Positions 62,654 to 64,000 of a DNA stretch of 64,000 nt are shown here, one piece after another. The first letter of the stretch is position 1. Each line of letters starts with the position of its first letter. Location: the NCBI RefSeq assembly GCF_002153425.1, contig NZ_KZ119600.1:3399920-3463919 (forward strand), in the 5' to 3' direction. The translations under genes and the position numbers were made by a program. Below the pieces are notes generated by a model. That model did not search any database and was not told the DNA's origin. It saw only the letters and a program-made list of their open reading frames with translations. The stretch comes from Litchfieldia alkalitelluris (GTDB taxonomy: Bacteria > Bacillota > Bacilli > Bacillales > Salisediminibacteriaceae).

Positions 62654-64000
62654 TCACTCCATATTCTTTTTTAACATCCAAAGGCGAACACTCAACTCCA
62701 ACAAAAACAAATCGTCAGAATCTACAAGGGATAATTGTGTTAATGATTCTATGTTCCTTAACCGATGAAGGAGAGATTGCCTGTGCAAATTTAAGGCCCT
62801 TGCTGTCTGGCTGACATTACCTTTATATTTGTTGTATATCATAAACGTATAAATAAGATCTGTTTTTCTCTTCTTATCATAATCAATTAATGGTTGAATC
62901 GTATCTGTTACAATCTCTTCTATTTCCTTCTTTTGTGACAAAGTCATCAGTAATCTATTAATTCGTGTATCACTGAAAAAAGTACGACTACCTACACCAT
63001 TCTCTTGTATACCAATATCTAAAGCTGTTTTAGCCTCATGATAACTATCGTAGAAAGCATAGTGACCATCTTTATGTGTAGCAATACCCCAAGATAAGTT
63101 TACATTTGTGAGAAGATCTTTCAAGCGTCTCTCTATGACATCTAAAAACTGATTAGCTGTTTCCATATATGGTTTATGATCCGCCTCTAAAAAAACGATA
63201 ACTTCCCCTTCTTCAAAAGTGGCCATTGTACGGCGATGTAACAATTTCCCCGCACTGGTTATTTCCTTTTGCAAATAATAATTCATACTTTGCAAAGAGG
63301 AACTGGCAGGACTATCCTTTGAACCCTTAATCTTTTTTTCAAATAAATCCTGTTCTTGAAACTCTCCTACAATACAAATATAAGGACGAGTCAAATCATA
63401 TCCGAGCAACTGCCCTTTCGAAATCAACTGAGTGGTTACTTCCGTGCTGCTTTTCGTTAAATTTAAAATAAAATTATCCTTTAATCTAACTTCCGTCATT
63501 TCAATCGCGTTTTCTTTCACGAAATAGAGAGCACATGCTGTGAGGGCGTGTTCCAATACGTTCATAACGAACCAAGTGAGATCTTGCCGATCATTTGGTT
63601 GAAATATTAAATAGCCTTGTTTTCGATGATTACTAGAAATAGTCAATCGAAAACACATTTCATGATCAATCATATATTCATCTAAATAGTGGGATAATGG
63701 GTGTTCTGGTAATAAGCCTGATGGAGGAATTTGCTGTAGTTGGCCGTCCTCTTCTTCATTTAAAATGTTCAACATTTTTTTGTTAAAATGACAGTTCGCC
63801 CTTGGTTCACCTAGGAGGTCAGTAATTACAATCGGTATATTAATATGTTTGTACAAAATATTAGAGATATCCTGTAAACCTTTTTCTTGCAGTACACAGT
63901 TAATTAACTCCTGTCTAACACCTTCCGCCTGCTGCCTTTCCCAACGTTTATCCTTATTAATTTCTTGGAAAACTGTATGAAGTATGTCTCCAAATCTTAC
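62654..64000 (-). CDS. PucR/CdaR-type transcriptional regulator, N-terminus outside window
   Basis: The reading frame is open to the right edge, so the gene starts beyond base 64000; at least 448 codons are present. The C-terminal HTH is YNKYKGNVSQTARALNLHRQ followed by SLLHRLRNIESLTQ, the PucR/CdaR pattern. A GGDEF-like/CdaR middle part (VNLSWGIATHKDGHYAFYDS) precedes it. An internal TTG at 63856 can look like a start but has no ribosome site. Such regulators govern catabolic operons for purines, sugar acids and amino-acid derivatives. Being just upstream of the doeA-like operon, it is the likely activator. Confidence 0.85.
   Translation of the reverse strand, partial: VRFGDILHTVFQEINKDKRWERQQAEGVRQELINCVLQEKGLQDISNILYKHINIPIVITDLLGEPRANCHFNKKMLNILNEEEDGQLQQIPPSGLLPEHPLSHYLDEYMIDHEMCFRLTISSNHRKQGYLIFQPNDRQDLTWFVMNVLEHALTACALYFVKENAIEMTEVRLKDNFILNLTKSSTEVTTQLISKGQLLGYDLTRPYICIVGEFQEQDLFEKKIKGSKDSPASSSLQSMNYYLQKEITSAGKLLHRRTMATFEEGEVIVFLEADHKPYMETANQFLDVIERRLKDLLTNVNLSWGIATHKDGHYAFYDSYHEAKTALDIGIQENGVGSRTFFSDTRINRLLMTLSQKKEIEEIVTDTIQPLIDYDKKRKTDLIYTFMIYNKYKGNVSQTARALNLHRQSLLHRLRNIESLTQLSLVDSDDLFLLELSVRLWMLKKNME

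Noticed and set aside
1-64000. Prophage, insertion sequence or defence island
   Set aside because: No integrase, transposase, phage structural, restriction or toxin-antitoxin gene was recognisable on either strand.

Overview
The window is a stretch of chromosome from a low-GC, Gram-positive endospore-former-type bacterium (Bacillaceae). The main reason is gene order. From trmB at the left edge through leuS, ytqA-ytqB, ytpA-ytpB, ytoA, metK, pckA and ytlACD-ytkD, the genes follow the 'yt' block of Bacillus subtilis almost one for one. Shine-Dalgarno sites are strong, TTG/GTG starts are frequent and intrinsic terminators are abundant. Several exported proteins (16410, 9374, 48364, 42164) carry long Asp/Glu-rich segments, and an ectoine-hydrolase-like gene sits at the right end. 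Both suggest a halophilic or alkaliphilic member such as Evansella, Salipaludibacillus or Alkalihalobacillus, but the genus is inference. I saw no tRNA, rRNA, prophage, transposase or CRISPR.

Layout. 1-4.96 kb: RNA modification and housekeeping (trmB, ytzH, ytmP, ytlQ, thpR, a cysteine synthase paralogue). 5-9.4 kb: an MFS carrier and a complete TRAP transporter with a cre-like site. 9.7-15.6 kb: a PepV-type dipeptidase, the small regulator ytzE, rsuA, a P5C-reductase-like protein, and tandem rodA/ftsW. 15.8-20.1 kb: a YodB-like HxlR regulator, dispersed repeats, a DUF4349 lipoprotein, yugU, proI and an unknown gene. 20.5-33 kb: ytfP, leuS behind a T-box, an MFS efflux protein, threonine aldolase, the tRNA-modification pair ytqA/ytqB, ytpB/ytpA, ytoA, and metK behind an S-box. 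34-38.5 kb: pckA with CcpN-like sites, then the ytlACD ABC transporter. 38.6-45.6 kb: a ytkD-mobA-fdhE operon, a polysaccharide-deacetylase-like protein, and several lineage-specific exported proteins. 45.7-47.35 kb: a striking noncoding array of 31 tandem 52-bp units. 47.4-54.6 kb: a BtuF/FhuD-like lipoprotein, an alcohol dehydrogenase relic, an SDR, DegV, an exonuclease and a CPA2 antiporter. 55.2-58.4 kb: hom-thrC-thrB. 58.7-64 kb: a catabolic-looking operon (creatinase/ectoine-hydrolase-like enzyme, ACT-less homoserine dehydrogenase, aldehyde dehydrogenase) next to a PucR-type regulator that runs off the window.

How the parts connect. Aspartate semialdehyde is the recurring metabolite on the right. 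hom-thrCB converts it to threonine, and the neighbouring cluster probably produces it from ectoine or a relative and either oxidises or reduces it. Methionine/SAM (metK, S-box), leucine charging (T-box), gluconeogenesis (pckA with CcpN-like sites) and molybdenum-enzyme maturation (mobA, fdhE) all carry recognisable control or operon logic. The most unusual element is the 52-bp array. Its units are almost all identical, each carries the palindrome CTCACGTGAG, and they are spaced by five helical turns. I cannot assign it to a known system. Four other families of short dispersed repeats or hairpins are scattered through the intergenic regions.
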